Shown here one piece after another: positions 25,992 to 35,189 of a DNA stretch of 64,000 nucleotides (the first letter of the stretch is position 1; every line of letters starts with the position of its first letter). Position numbers and translations under genes: made by a program. The stretch spans positions 372,001 through 436,000 of the forward strand of contig NZ_WHUF01000002.1 of NCBI RefSeq assembly GCF_009380165.1, in the 5' to 3' direction. Below the pieces are notes generated by a model. That model did no database searches. It was not told the origin of the DNA and saw only the letters and a program-made list of their open reading frames with translations. Source of the DNA: Rugamonas rivuli (GTDB lineage Bacteria; Pseudomonadota; Gammaproteobacteria; Burkholderiales; Burkholderiaceae_D).

Positions 25992-26942
25992 ATGAGAATG
26001 ACAAATAAAAGCAACCTGCTCGCATTGAGCTTTGCGCTCGCTTTCTTGAGCGCCTGTAGCACCACCCCGAATCAGGCACCGGTCGTCGACCGCACCGTGC
26101 CGCCGCCAGTCAAACCCGCCACCCCCAGCGAAACGGCGCAGATCGCCCGCGACGAGCGCGGCCTGTACACGGTCAAGAAGGGCGACACGCTGATCCGCAT
26201 CGCACTGGAATACGGCCAGAACTACCGCGACCTGGTGACGTGGAATAACCTGGCCAACCCGAACGATATCAAGGTCGACCAGGTGCTGCGCGTGCTGCCG
26301 CCCGACAGCGCGGCCGGCAACGGCGTGCAGACCGGCGCCATCGTCATGCCGCCGCCGGACAAGACGCCGCCGCCACCGCCCGTGGTCAAGAAAACCGAGC
26401 CGAAAGGCGAGAAGAAAGCCTACTCGGAAAGCGCGCTGGCCGAGCTGCAGCGCCCTGAGGGCAGCGGCAAGAGCGAGGGTAACGGCAACGGCAACATCAA
26501 GCCGTCGCCGGCCGTGGTCGCCGCGCCGCCGGTGGCCGCAGCCGCCGCATCGACCGCCGCCAGTGCCGAAGATGAAAAACTGAGCTGGATGTGGCCGTCC
26601 GACGGCCGCGTCATCGCCACCTTCGATGAAGGCAAGAACAAGGGCGTCGATATCGCCGGCAAGGCGGGCCAGCAAGTCGTGGCTGCCGGGGCCGGAAAAG
26701 TGATGTATGCCGGCAGCGGCATCCGCGGATATGGTAATCTCGTTATTGTGAAGCACAGTAATAGCTTGTTGTCGGCCTACGCCCACAATCGCACGATTGT
26801 GGTCAAGGAAGGCCAGAGCGTGACCAAGGGACAAATGATTGCGGAAATGGGCGATTCCGACGCCGACTCCGTCAAACTGCACTTTGAAATCAGGCAGCAG
26901 GGCAAACCGGTGGACCCGTCCAGATTCCTGCCTAACCGCTAG
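25992..26942 (+). CDS. nlpD: NlpD-type LysM/LytM lipoprotein (amidase activator)
   Basis: 316 residues. Lipoprotein signal with lipobox LSAC, LysM domain (~55-100, [17 protein letters not shown]...VDQVLRVLP), a long Pro/Lys/Ala linker, and a C-terminal LytM (M23) domain. In this last domain the metal-binding histidine motif of active peptidases is replaced ([19 protein letters not shown]), as in NlpD/EnvC. It therefore most likely activates cell-wall amidases during septum splitting. It lies 8 nt upstream of rpoS; in other bacteria nlpD carries rpoS promoters. Confidence 0.94.
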   Translation: MRMTNKSNLLALSFALAFLSACSTTPNQAPVVDRTVPPPVKPATPSETAQIARDERGLYTVKKGDTLIRIALEYGQNYRDLVTWNNLANPNDIKVDQVLRVLPPDSAAGNGVQTGAIVMPPPDKTPPPPPVVKKTEPKGEKKAYSESALAELQRPEGSGKSEGNGNGNIKPSPAVVAAPPVAAAAASTAASAEDEKLSWMWPSDGRVIATFDEGKNKGVDIAGKAGQQVVAAGAGKVMYAGSGIRGYGNLVIVKHSNSLLSAYAHNRTIVVKEGQSVTKGQMIAEMGDSDADSVKLHFEIRQQGKPVDPSRFLPNR

Positions 26943-26949
26943 ACTAGCC

Positions 26950-27957
26950 ATGACACAGACGCCGCACGACCCGATGGATGACGACTCGGCCCCGGATGAA
27001 TTCCCGGACGAGAGCAATGATGATGTCGCCATCGAATCGGCGGACGGCGAAGCCGAAGTCGCCGAACCCGCCGTCGTGCTGGAAAGTGTCGACGAATTGA
27101 AGAAAGTGCTGGCGGCCGAGCTCTCGACCGACACCACCCAGCACTACCTGAACCAGATTGGCACCCGGCCGCTGCTGACGGCGCCGCAGGAAGTGCACTA
27201 CGCCACGCTGGCCAAGGCCGGCGATTTCAGCGCCCGCCAGACCATGATCGAGCACAATCTGCGGCTCGTCGTGTCCATCGCCAAGCACTACATCAACCGC
27301 GGCGTGGTCCTGCTCGACATGATCGAGGAGGGCAACATCGGCCTGATGCGCGCCATCGACAAGTTCGAGCCGGAGCGTGGCTTCCGTTTCTCCACCTACG
27401 CCACCTGGTGGATACGCCAGAGCATAGAACGCGCCATCATGAACCAGGCCCGCACGGTGCGGTTGCCGGTGCACATGGTGCGCGAGCTGAACCAGATCCT
27501 GCGCGGCAAATACCACCTCGAAGCCCAGCACCACAACGGTAAGGACGCCACCGCCGAGGACATCGCCGAGCTGGTCGGCCGCCCGGTGGAGGAGGTGCAG
27601 GATATCCTGGCGCTGTCCGAGCACGCCACCTCGCTGGATGCACCGCTGGACAACGATCCGCAATCGTCGCTGATGGACATGCTGCCCGGCGACGCCGAAG
27701 ACAGCCCGGACGCCCGCGCCGAGCACCACGAGATGACCCTGCTGGTGCGCGACTGGCTGACCAAGCTGCCGGACAAGCAGCGCATCGTCATCATGCGCCG
27801 CTTCGGCCTCGACAACGACGACCCGGCCACGCTGGAAACCCTGGCCGAGGAAATGGGCGTCACCCGCGAGCGCGTGCGCCAGATCCAGCAGGAAGCGCTG
27901 GTCAAGCTGAAACGGGCCATGGCCGCGCGCGGCGTGGTGCGCGATTCCCTGCTGTAG
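26950..27957 (+). CDS. rpoS: RNA polymerase sigma factor RpoS
   Basis: 335 residues from ATG 26950. The same frame is open into nlpD, but that part is the wrong-frame reading of nlpD. After an acidic N-terminus come sigma region 1.2 (TQHYLNQIG), regions 2.1-2.4 ([39 protein letters not shown]...[17 protein letters not shown]), region 3, and region 4 ([28 protein letters not shown]). Length and the absence of a large non-conserved region point to RpoS and not RpoD. Position after nlpD confirms it. General stress/stationary-phase sigma factor. Confidence 0.96.
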   Translation: MTQTPHDPMDDDSAPDEFPDESNDDVAIESADGEAEVAEPAVVLESVDELKKVLAAELSTDTTQHYLNQIGTRPLLTAPQEVHYATLAKAGDFSARQTMIEHNLRLVVSIAKHYINRGVVLLDMIEEGNIGLMRAIDKFEPERGFRFSTYATWWIRQSIERAIMNQARTVRLPVHMVRELNQILRGKYHLEAQHHNGKDATAEDIAELVGRPVEEVQDILALSEHATSLDAPLDNDPQSSLMDMLPGDAEDSPDARAEHHEMTLLVRDWLTKLPDKQRIVIMRRFGLDNDDPATLETLAEEMGVTRERVRQIQQEALVKLKRAMAARGVVRDSLL

Positions 27958-28036
27958 TCTCTTCCCATTCTGCTATCATGTCGGCCCCGGCATATGAGTG
28001 CCGGCGCTAGCCATTCCCAATCCAACATTGAACGTT

Positions 28037-29374
28037 ATGCAAGAAAATACAATCTTCATCAAGTCGCTCGACATGGACGCCCGCGGCGTCGGCCATCTGG
28101 AAAATGAAGACGGCTCCCAAGGTAAAGTGGTGTTTGTAGAAGGCGCACTGCCTGGCGAGACGGTGAAATTCACCACGTTCAAGAAGAAGAAAAACTGGGA
28201 AATGGCGCGCATGGACGAGCTGCTGCATGAATCCCACATGCGCGTGCAGCCGAAGTGCGTGCACTTCGAAATGTGCGGCGGCTGCTCGATGCAGCACCTG
28301 GAGCCGACCGCCCAGGTGGCGATCAAACAGCGCGTGCTGGAAGACAACCTGCAACACATCGGCAAGGTGCGTCCGCTGTCGGTGATGCGCCCGATGTACG
28401 GCCCGACCTGGGGCTACCGCTACCGCGCGCGCCTGTCGGTGCGCCACGTGGCCAAGAAGAACACGGTGCTGGTCGGCTTCAAGGAAAAGAAAACCATCTT
28501 CGTGGCCGACATCCAGAGCTGCCAGATCCTGCCCAAGCATGTGTCGGACCTGCTGCTGCCGCTGCGCGCGCTGATCGGCTCGATGACCCTGTTCGACCAG
28601 ATTCCGCAGATCGAAGTGGCCATCGGCGAAGGCGTGACCGCGCTGGTGCTGCGCATCATGGCGCCGCTGGGCAATGGCGACGACGCCAAGCTGAAGGCTT
28701 TCGCCGACCAGCACAACGTCCAGTTCTGGCTGCAGACCAAGGGCCCGGAAACGGCCGCGCCGTACTACCCGCTGGACCAGGAGCTGTACTACCTGCTGCC
28801 GGAATTCGGTATCAAGATGCCATTCAAGCCGGTCGATTTCACGCAGGTGAACCACTACATCAACCGCGTGCTGGTGGCCAAGGCCTTGCGCCTGCTGGAA
28901 GTGCAGCCGGAAGACCGCGTGGCCGACCTGTTCTGCGGCCTGGGCAACTTCACGCTGCCGCTGGCGACGCAGGCGCGCGAAGTGGTCGGCATCGAAGGCG
29001 CGACCTCGCTGACTGAGCGCGCGCTGGACAACGCCAAGGCCAACGGCCTGTCCGACAAGACGACCTTCTACACCCGCAATTTGTTCGAAGTGACGGCCGA
29101 TCACCTGATCGAGCTGGGCAAGTTCGACCGCATGCTGATCGACCCGCCACGCGACGGCGCCATGGCCCTCAGCGAAGCGCTGGTGGCGCTGAGCCAGACC
29201 CGCGCCGATCTGCTGCCGAAGCGTATCGTCTACGTGTCGTGCAGCCCGTCCACGCTGGCGCGCGACGCCGGCATCCTGGTCAACGCCGGTTATGTGCTCG
29301 ACAAGGCAGGCGTGGTCAATATGTTCCCGCACACTTCGCACGTGGAATCGATGGGTGTGTTCAACTTGGCCTGA
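28037..29374 (+). CDS. rlmD: 23S rRNA (uracil-1939) C5-methyltransferase RlmD
   Basis: 445 residues from ATG 28037 (MQENTIFIKSLD). N-terminal TRAM domain, then iron-sulfur cysteines in CVHFEMCGGC (Cys74, Cys80, Cys83; a fourth in SCQILP), SAM-binding DLFCGLGNFTLPLA, DPPRDGA, and the catalytic YVSCSPST (Cys402). It uses SAM to make m5U1939 in 23S rRNA. Downstream of rpoS, which is a common neighbour in this order. Confidence 0.95.
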   Translation: MQENTIFIKSLDMDARGVGHLENEDGSQGKVVFVEGALPGETVKFTTFKKKKNWEMARMDELLHESHMRVQPKCVHFEMCGGCSMQHLEPTAQVAIKQRVLEDNLQHIGKVRPLSVMRPMYGPTWGYRYRARLSVRHVAKKNTVLVGFKEKKTIFVADIQSCQILPKHVSDLLLPLRALIGSMTLFDQIPQIEVAIGEGVTALVLRIMAPLGNGDDAKLKAFADQHNVQFWLQTKGPETAAPYYPLDQELYYLLPEFGIKMPFKPVDFTQVNHYINRVLVAKALRLLEVQPEDRVADLFCGLGNFTLPLATQAREVVGIEGATSLTERALDNAKANGLSDKTTFYTRNLFEVTADHLIELGKFDRMLIDPPRDGAMALSEALVALSQTRADLLPKRIVYVSCSPSTLARDAGILVNAGYVLDKAGVVNMFPHTSHVESMGVFNLA

Positions 29375-29453
29375 TGTATTTCCGGTAATGTTGTTGACTT
29401 TGCCCGGGGCGTTTGCAACACTGGTCTGATTCCTTATCAGCACCGGAGTTGGC

Positions 29454-32400
29454 ATGCGCCTCCTGTCCCGTTTTATAGGCATGGCTGCCCTGTGCAGCCT
29501 GCCGCTGGCCGTTCTGGCCCAAACCACCGTCACCTCCTTTTCTCCCAGCGGCGTCGTCAAAGGCGTGCGCCAGGTCACGGCGCGCTTCAGCGGCCAGATG
29601 GTCCCCTTGGGCGACATGCGCCTGGGCGATCCCTTCACCATCGATTGTCCGGAAGAGGGCAAGGGCCGCTGGATCGACGGCAAAAACTGGAGCTACGATT
29701 TCGTCCGCGACCTGCCGGCCGGCGTGGCGTGCAGCTTCACGCTGAAGAGCGATGCCCAAGACCTGGCGGGCAAGCCGCTCGCCGGCGAACACCGTTTCGC
29801 CTTTAATACCGGCGGTCCCGCGATTGTGCAATCGGTGCCTCGCGAGGGTGCGTCGGACATCGACGAACAACAGATCTTCATCCTCGGCCTCGATGCGCCG
29901 GCCGGTGACGACACCGTCGCCGCCCACGCCTGGTGCCGCGCCGAAGGCATCAACGAAAAAATCGGCGTGCGCGTGCTGAAAGGCGCGGAGCGCGAGCAGA
30001 TACTGGAGCAGCGCAAGTCCTTCACCGACCGCTATCTCACGCTGTACTTCAAGGCGCGCGGCGTGGTGTGGGGCGCCACTGCGAAGGTGCGCAGCAAGCG
30101 CCTGGAGCAGCTGCCGCTGACGGTCCTGCAATGCAAGCGCCGCTTGCCGGCGAATGCCGAGGTGTCGCTGGTCTGGGGCGCGGGCATCACCGCCGACAGC
30201 GGCATCGTCACCACGCAGGACCAGACCTGGTCGTACAAGACCCGGCGCGAATTCACCGCGGACTTCAGCTGCGACCGATTGAAGGCCGATGGCGGTTGCA
30301 TTCCCTTCCTGCCGATGCGCCTGCAGTTCACCGCGCCCATTCGCATGGCCGACGCGCTGGCCATCAAGCTGACCGGCCCTGGCGGAAAAATCTTCAAGGC
30401 CGGCGTCGACAAGGAAGAGGCCAAGGCCGAATATGTCAGCTGGCTGACCATCAACGGACCGTTCCCCGAAAAGTCCAAACTGACGCTGTCGCTGCCGGCC
30501 GGCTTGAAGGACGACGCCAACCGCGCCTTATTGAATCAGGCGCGCTTCCCGATGACGGTGCAGACCGACGCGCAGCCGCCGCTGGTCAAGTTCCCCGCGC
30601 GCTTCGGCATCATCGAGGCCAAGGGCGACCGCCTGCTGCCGGTCACGGTGCGCAATATCGAGAGCAGCCTGGCCGGCCGCACCTCGCGGGTCGACGGCGC
30701 GGCCTTGCGCGTCAACGATGGCGCGGTCGCGCAGGATGAGCAGGACAAGCAGATCATGGACTGGCTGCGCCGCATATCCGGCTACGGCTGGGAGCCGCAG
30801 GAACTGTACGGCGACGCGCTCTACAAGCCGCTGCTGGGCGACAGCAAGCGCGCGCCGGCCGGCGCGGTCGAGCGCTTCACCATGCCCAAGCCGGGCGGCA
30901 AGCAGGCGTTCGAAGTGGTCGGCATCCCGCTGCGCAAGCCGGGCTTTTACGTGGTCGAACTGGCCAGCCCCAAACTGGGCGCGGCGCTGAACGACAAGCC
31001 TTCCACCGCCTACGTCAGCTCAGCGGCGCTGGTGACGAATATGGTGGCGCACTTCAAGCGCGGCGCGCAGTCGTCGCTGGTGTGGGTCACGTCGCTGGAC
31101 AAGGGCAAGCCCGTGCCACAGGCGCAGGTGACGGTGCGTGATTGCGCCGGCAAGCAGGTATGGCAGGGCGTCACCGACGGCATGGGCGTGGCCCGCATCG
31201 CGCAGGAGCTGGCGGAAGGCCACTGCGACAACACCAGCGGCTACTTCATCAGCGCCCGCAGCGGCGCCGACATGACCTTTACGCTGTCCAGCTGGACGCG
31301 CGGCATCGAGAGCTGGCGCTTCAACCTGCCGACGGAAGACAGCAGCGCGGACACCGTCATCGCCGCCACCGTATTCGACCGCACGCTGCTGCGCGCCGGC
31401 GAGACGGTGCACATGAAGCACTTCCTGCGCCGCCATGTGCAGCAGGGCATTGCGCTGGTCGGCACGGGCGATGCGCTGCGCAAGGCGCAGCCGGGCAGCA
31501 TCTTCGTCATGCACGAAGGCAGCGAGCAGAAATACGAACTGCCGATCGCCTGGAGCGCCAACGGCAGCGCGGAAAACCAGTGGGTGATCCCGGCCGATGC
31601 GAAGCAGGGCTGGTACCAGATCATGCTGGGTGGCCGCACGGCTGGGCGCTTCCGCGTCGAGCAGTTCCGCGTGCCGACCATGAAAGCCATCCTGCAAGGA
31701 CCGAAGACGCCGGCCATCCTGGCGCCGGCGGTGGATCTGGATGTGCAGCTCAGCTACCTGTCCGGCGGCGGCGCGGGCGGAGCGCCGGTTCAGCTGCGTA
31801 CCGTGGTGCAGGACAAGGCGGTCAGCTTTGAAGACTATGCGGACTTCACCTTCAGCACGGGCGATGTCAAGGTCGGCGTCGAGCGCAGCAACGGCGCTTT
31901 CGATGAAGACGAAGGCGTGTTCGATGAGGGCGAAACCGATGCTGGCACAGGTAATGGCGCGGTCAGCGGCCCCGCTGGCATCAAGACCCGCAGCCTGACG
32001 CTGGACAAGGCCGGCGGCGCCCGCGTCACGCTTGATCAACTGCCGGTGGTGCAAACCCCGCGCGACCTGACGGCCGAAATGTCCTACCAGGACGCCAACG
32101 GCGAAACGCTGTCCGTCTCCACGCGCATACCATTGTGGCCGTCCAGTTATGTGATCGGCATACAGCCGGACGGCTGGGTGCTGAGCAAGGACGCGCTGAA
32201 GTTCCAGGTGGTGGTGCTGGACCTGCAAGGCAAGCCGGTGGCGGACGCCCCGGTGTCTGTGGACTTCTTCCAGCGGCAGTCGTACTCGCATCGACGCCGT
32301 TTGATCGGCGGCTTCTACGCCTACGAGAACAACAACGAAGTCAAGGCCCTGGGCGCGGCCTGCGAAGGCAAGACCGATAACAAGGGCCTGCTGATCTGCC

Positions 32401-35189
32401 AGGTCAAGGCGCCCGCATCGGGCAACCTGATCCTGCGCGCCAAAACGCAGGATGCGCAACAGCGCGTCGCGATGACCAACCGCGAAACCTGGGTGGCCGA
32501 CGGCGCCGACTGGTGGTTCAACGCCACCGACAACGACCGCATCGACCTGCTGCCCGAGAAGAAGCGCTACGAACCGGGCGAAACGGCCAGCTTCCAGGTG
32601 CGCATGCCGTTCCGCGAAGCGACCGCGCTGATCACGGTAGAGCGCGAAGGCGTCATCGACACCTATGTGCGTCCGCTGTCGGGCAGTGCACCGGTGTTCA
32701 CCATTCCGGTCAAGAACAGCTACGCGCCGAATGTGTACGTGTCGGCGCTGGTGGTGCGCGGCCGCGTGGCCAGCGTGCAGCCGACCGCGCTGGTCGACCT
32801 GGGCAAGCCCGCCTACAAGCTGGGGATCACGCCGCTGCGCGTGGGCTGGTCGGCCAATGAACTGAAGGTTCAGGTCACGGCGGACAAGCCGGTCTACAAC
32901 ATCCGCGACAAGGCCACGGTGGCGGTCAAGGTCACGCGTGCGGACGGCTCGGCGCCGCCCGCCGGTGCGGAGGTGGCGCTGGCGGCGGTCGATGTCGGCC
33001 TGCTGGAGCTGATGCCCAACACCAGCTGGGATCTGTTGGAAGCGATGATGCAGCAGCGCAGCCTGCAAGTGCAGACGGCGACCGCGCAGATGCAGGTCGT
33101 CGGCAAGCGCCACTTCGGCCGCAAGGCCGTTCCGCACGGCGGTGGCGGCGGCAAGGGCGCGGGACGTGAGCTGTTCGATACGCTGCTGTTCTGGAAAGGC
33201 CGCGTCGCGCTGGACGCCAACGGCGAAGCCACGGTGCAGGTGCCGATCAACGATTCGCTGACGGCCTTCCGCATCGTCGCTATCGCCAGCGCCAACGCCG
33301 ACTTGTTCGGCACCGGCCGCACCGAGGTGCGCAGCTCGCAGGACTTGATACTGCTGTCAGGCCTGCCCGCGTTGGTGCGCGAGGGCGACCGCTTTCGCGC
33401 CGGCTTCACGCTGCGTAACACCACCGACGCCGCCGTCAAGGTCGCACTGACCGCCAACGCGGGCGGCAAGGCGCTGGCGCCGCAGCAGGTGTCGCTGGAG
33501 GCGGGGCAGGCGCAGGATATCGGCTGGGATTATCAGGTGCCGCTGAATGTCAGTTCGCTGGCGTGGGACGTGAACGCCAGCATCGTGGCCGAAGGCGAGG
33601 GCGGTCCTGAGTCGCGTGACCGCTTGAAGGTCAAGCAGAAAGTGGTGGCCGCCGTGCCGGTGCGGACCACGCAAGCCACTCTGCTGCAACTGGACGGCAA
33701 ACAGACGATGAAGGTCCGCCTGCCTGACGACGCGCTGCCGGGACGCGGTGGCGTGCAGACGCAGTTCAGCGCCCGCCTGGGTAGCGATCTGCCGGGCGTG
33801 CGCGATTACATGAGCGCCTACCCATACCGCTGCTTCGAGCAGGTCAGCTCGCGCGCCATCGCGTTGCATGACAAGGCGATGTGGCAGTCGGCAGTCGATA
33901 CGCTGCCGGCGCATCTGGATGCCGATGGCCTGGTCAAGTACTTCGCCAGCATGCAGCAGGGTTCAGACTCGCTGACCGCCTATGTGCTGTCGGTCTCTCA
34001 GGAGGCGGGCTATGACATCCCGGCGGAACTGAAGGGGCGCATGGAGACGGGCCTGATGGCCTTCGTGCAGGGCAAGGTGACGCGCTACTCGTCGCTGCCG
34101 ACCGCCGACCTGGCGATCCGCAAAGTGGCTGCGCTGGAGGCGCTGTCGCGTTCCAACGGCATCCTGCCGGAAGCGCTGGAGTCCTTCGCCGCCGAGCCTA
34201 ACCTGTGGCCGACATCGGCGGTCATCGACTGGTACCTGGTGCACAAGCGTTCGCCGAAGCTGCCGATGCGCGCGCAGCAGCTGGCGCAGGCCTTGCAGAT
34301 CCTGCGCTCGCGCCTGAACCTGCAAGGCACGACGATGGGCTTCTCGACCGAGCGCACCGACGACTGGTGGTGGCTGATGGCGTCCGCTGACACCAACGCC
34401 AACCGCCTGTTGCTGGCGATGGCGGACAACCCGGCCTGGAAGGACGACATGGGCCGCCTGGCGCGTGGAGCGCTGGGACGCCAGAAGAAAGGCCGCTGGG
34501 GCACGACGGTGGCCAATGCCTGGGGCACGCTGGCGATCGACCGCTTCTCGCAGAAATTCGAGAGCGTGGCCGTCACCGGCACCAGCAGCGCCACGCTGGC
34601 GCAGGCCAGCAAGAGCATCGCCTTCGGCGGCGCGTCCAACGGCGGTAGTGCGATGCTGCCTTGGCCGCGCGGCACCGGTGAGCTGGAGCTGAGCCACGTC
34701 GGCACAGGCAAGCCATGGGTGACGGTGCAAACGCTGGCGGCGCTGCCGTTGACGGCACCGGTGTCCAGTGGCTACAGGATCTCCAAGACCATTACGCCGG
34801 TGGAGCAGAAGAAGGCTGGCGTTTGGTCGCGTGGCGATGTCTATCGCGTGCACCTGGATCTGGAAGCGCAGTCGGATATGACCTGGGTGGTGGTGGACGA
34901 TCCGATTCCGGCCAGCGCCACTGTGTTGGGTTCCGGGCTGGGACGCGATTCGCAGCTGCTCAGTACTGGCAACAAGAGCACCGGCTGGACCTGGCCGGTG
35001 TTCGAGGAGCGTACCTTCGAGGGTTATCACGCGTTCTACCAGTTCGTCCCGAAAGGTAAGTGGAGCGTGGAGTACACTGTGCGTTTGAATAATCCGGGCC
35101 AGTTCAACCTGCCGACTACGCGTGTCGAAGCGATGTACAGCCCGGAGATGTTTGGCGAAGCGCCGAATGCACCGATGAGCGTGAAATGA
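29454..35189 (+). CDS. Bacterial alpha-2-macroglobulin (YfaS/YfhM-like), thioester-containing
   Basis: 1911 residues with a cleavable signal peptide (LSRFIGMAALCSLPLAVLA) and no lipobox, so probably periplasmic. Series of macroglobulin domains, then the segment LFDTLLFWKGRVALD...VPINDSLTAFRIVAIA (~1240-1282), and a thioester motif YRCFEQVSS (Cys1460; CxEQ). A Gly/Lys/Arg-rich stretch at ~1200-1240 precedes the LFWKGRV segment and occupies the expected bait-region position. It likely traps proteases that breach the outer membrane. It overlaps pbpC by 4 nt, the standard partnership in Gram-negatives, where PbpC repairs the wall. Confidence 0.95.
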   Translation: MRLLSRFIGMAALCSLPLAVLAQTTVTSFSPSGVVKGVRQVTARFSGQMVPLGDMRLGDPFTIDCPEEGKGRWIDGKNWSYDFVRDLPAGVACSFTLKSDAQDLAGKPLAGEHRFAFNTGGPAIVQSVPREGASDIDEQQIFILGLDAPAGDDTVAAHAWCRAEGINEKIGVRVLKGAEREQILEQRKSFTDRYLTLYFKARGVVWGATAKVRSKRLEQLPLTVLQCKRRLPANAEVSLVWGAGITADSGIVTTQDQTWSYKTRREFTADFSCDRLKADGGCIPFLPMRLQFTAPIRMADALAIKLTGPGGKIFKAGVDKEEAKAEYVSWLTINGPFPEKSKLTLSLPAGLKDDANRALLNQARFPMTVQTDAQPPLVKFPARFGIIEAKGDRLLPVTVRNIESSLAGRTSRVDGAALRVNDGAVAQDEQDKQIMDWLRRISGYGWEPQELYGDALYKPLLGDSKRAPAGAVERFTMPKPGGKQAFEVVGIPLRKPGFYVVELASPKLGAALNDKPSTAYVSSAALVTNMVAHFKRGAQSSLVWVTSLDKGKPVPQAQVTVRDCAGKQVWQGVTDGMGVARIAQELAEGHCDNTSGYFISARSGADMTFTLSSWTRGIESWRFNLPTEDSSADTVIAATVFDRTLLRAGETVHMKHFLRRHVQQGIALVGTGDALRKAQPGSIFVMHEGSEQKYELPIAWSANGSAENQWVIPADAKQGWYQIMLGGRTAGRFRVEQFRVPTMKAILQGPKTPAILAPAVDLDVQLSYLSGGGAGGAPVQLRTVVQDKAVSFEDYADFTFSTGDVKVGVERSNGAFDEDEGVFDEGETDAGTGNGAVSGPAGIKTRSLTLDKAGGARVTLDQLPVVQTPRDLTAEMSYQDANGETLSVSTRIPLWPSSYVIGIQPDGWVLSKDALKFQVVVLDLQGKPVADAPVSVDFFQRQSYSHRRRLIGGFYAYENNNEVKALGAACEGKTDNKGLLICQVKAPASGNLILRAKTQDAQQRVAMTNRETWVADGADWWFNATDNDRIDLLPEKKRYEPGETASFQVRMPFREATALITVEREGVIDTYVRPLSGSAPVFTIPVKNSYAPNVYVSALVVRGRVASVQPTALVDLGKPAYKLGITPLRVGWSANELKVQVTADKPVYNIRDKATVAVKVTRADGSAPPAGAEVALAAVDVGLLELMPNTSWDLLEAMMQQRSLQVQTATAQMQVVGKRHFGRKAVPHGGGGGKGAGRELFDTLLFWKGRVALDANGEATVQVPINDSLTAFRIVAIASANADLFGTGRTEVRSSQDLILLSGLPALVREGDRFRAGFTLRNTTDAAVKVALTANAGGKALAPQQVSLEAGQAQDIGWDYQVPLNVSSLAWDVNASIVAEGEGGPESRDRLKVKQKVVAAVPVRTTQATLLQLDGKQTMKVRLPDDALPGRGGVQTQFSARLGSDLPGVRDYMSAYPYRCFEQVSSRAIALHDKAMWQSAVDTLPAHLDADGLVKYFASMQQGSDSLTAYVLSVSQEAGYDIPAELKGRMETGLMAFVQGKVTRYSSLPTADLAIRKVAALEALSRSNGILPEALESFAAEPNLWPTSAVIDWYLVHKRSPKLPMRAQQLAQALQILRSRLNLQGTTMGFSTERTDDWWWLMASADTNANRLLLAMADNPAWKDDMGRLARGALGRQKKGRWGTTVANAWGTLAIDRFSQKFESVAVTGTSSATLAQASKSIAFGGASNGGSAMLPWPRGTGELELSHVGTGKPWVTVQTLAALPLTAPVSSGYRISKTITPVEQKKAGVWSRGDVYRVHLDLEAQSDMTWVVVDDPIPASATVLGSGLGRDSQLLSTGNKSTGWTWPVFEERTFEGYHAFYQFVPKGKWSVEYTVRLNNPGQFNLPTTRVEAMYSPEMFGEAPNAPMSVK

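Noticed and set aside
26839..26949. N-terminal extension of the rpoS frame into nlpD
   Set aside because: It overlaps the conserved end of nlpD in another frame; RpoS homology begins after 26950.
28007..29683. A 558-codon minus-strand frame opposite rlmD
   Set aside because: Shadow of the GC-rich rlmD frame; Arg/His/Gln-rich translation without any domain.
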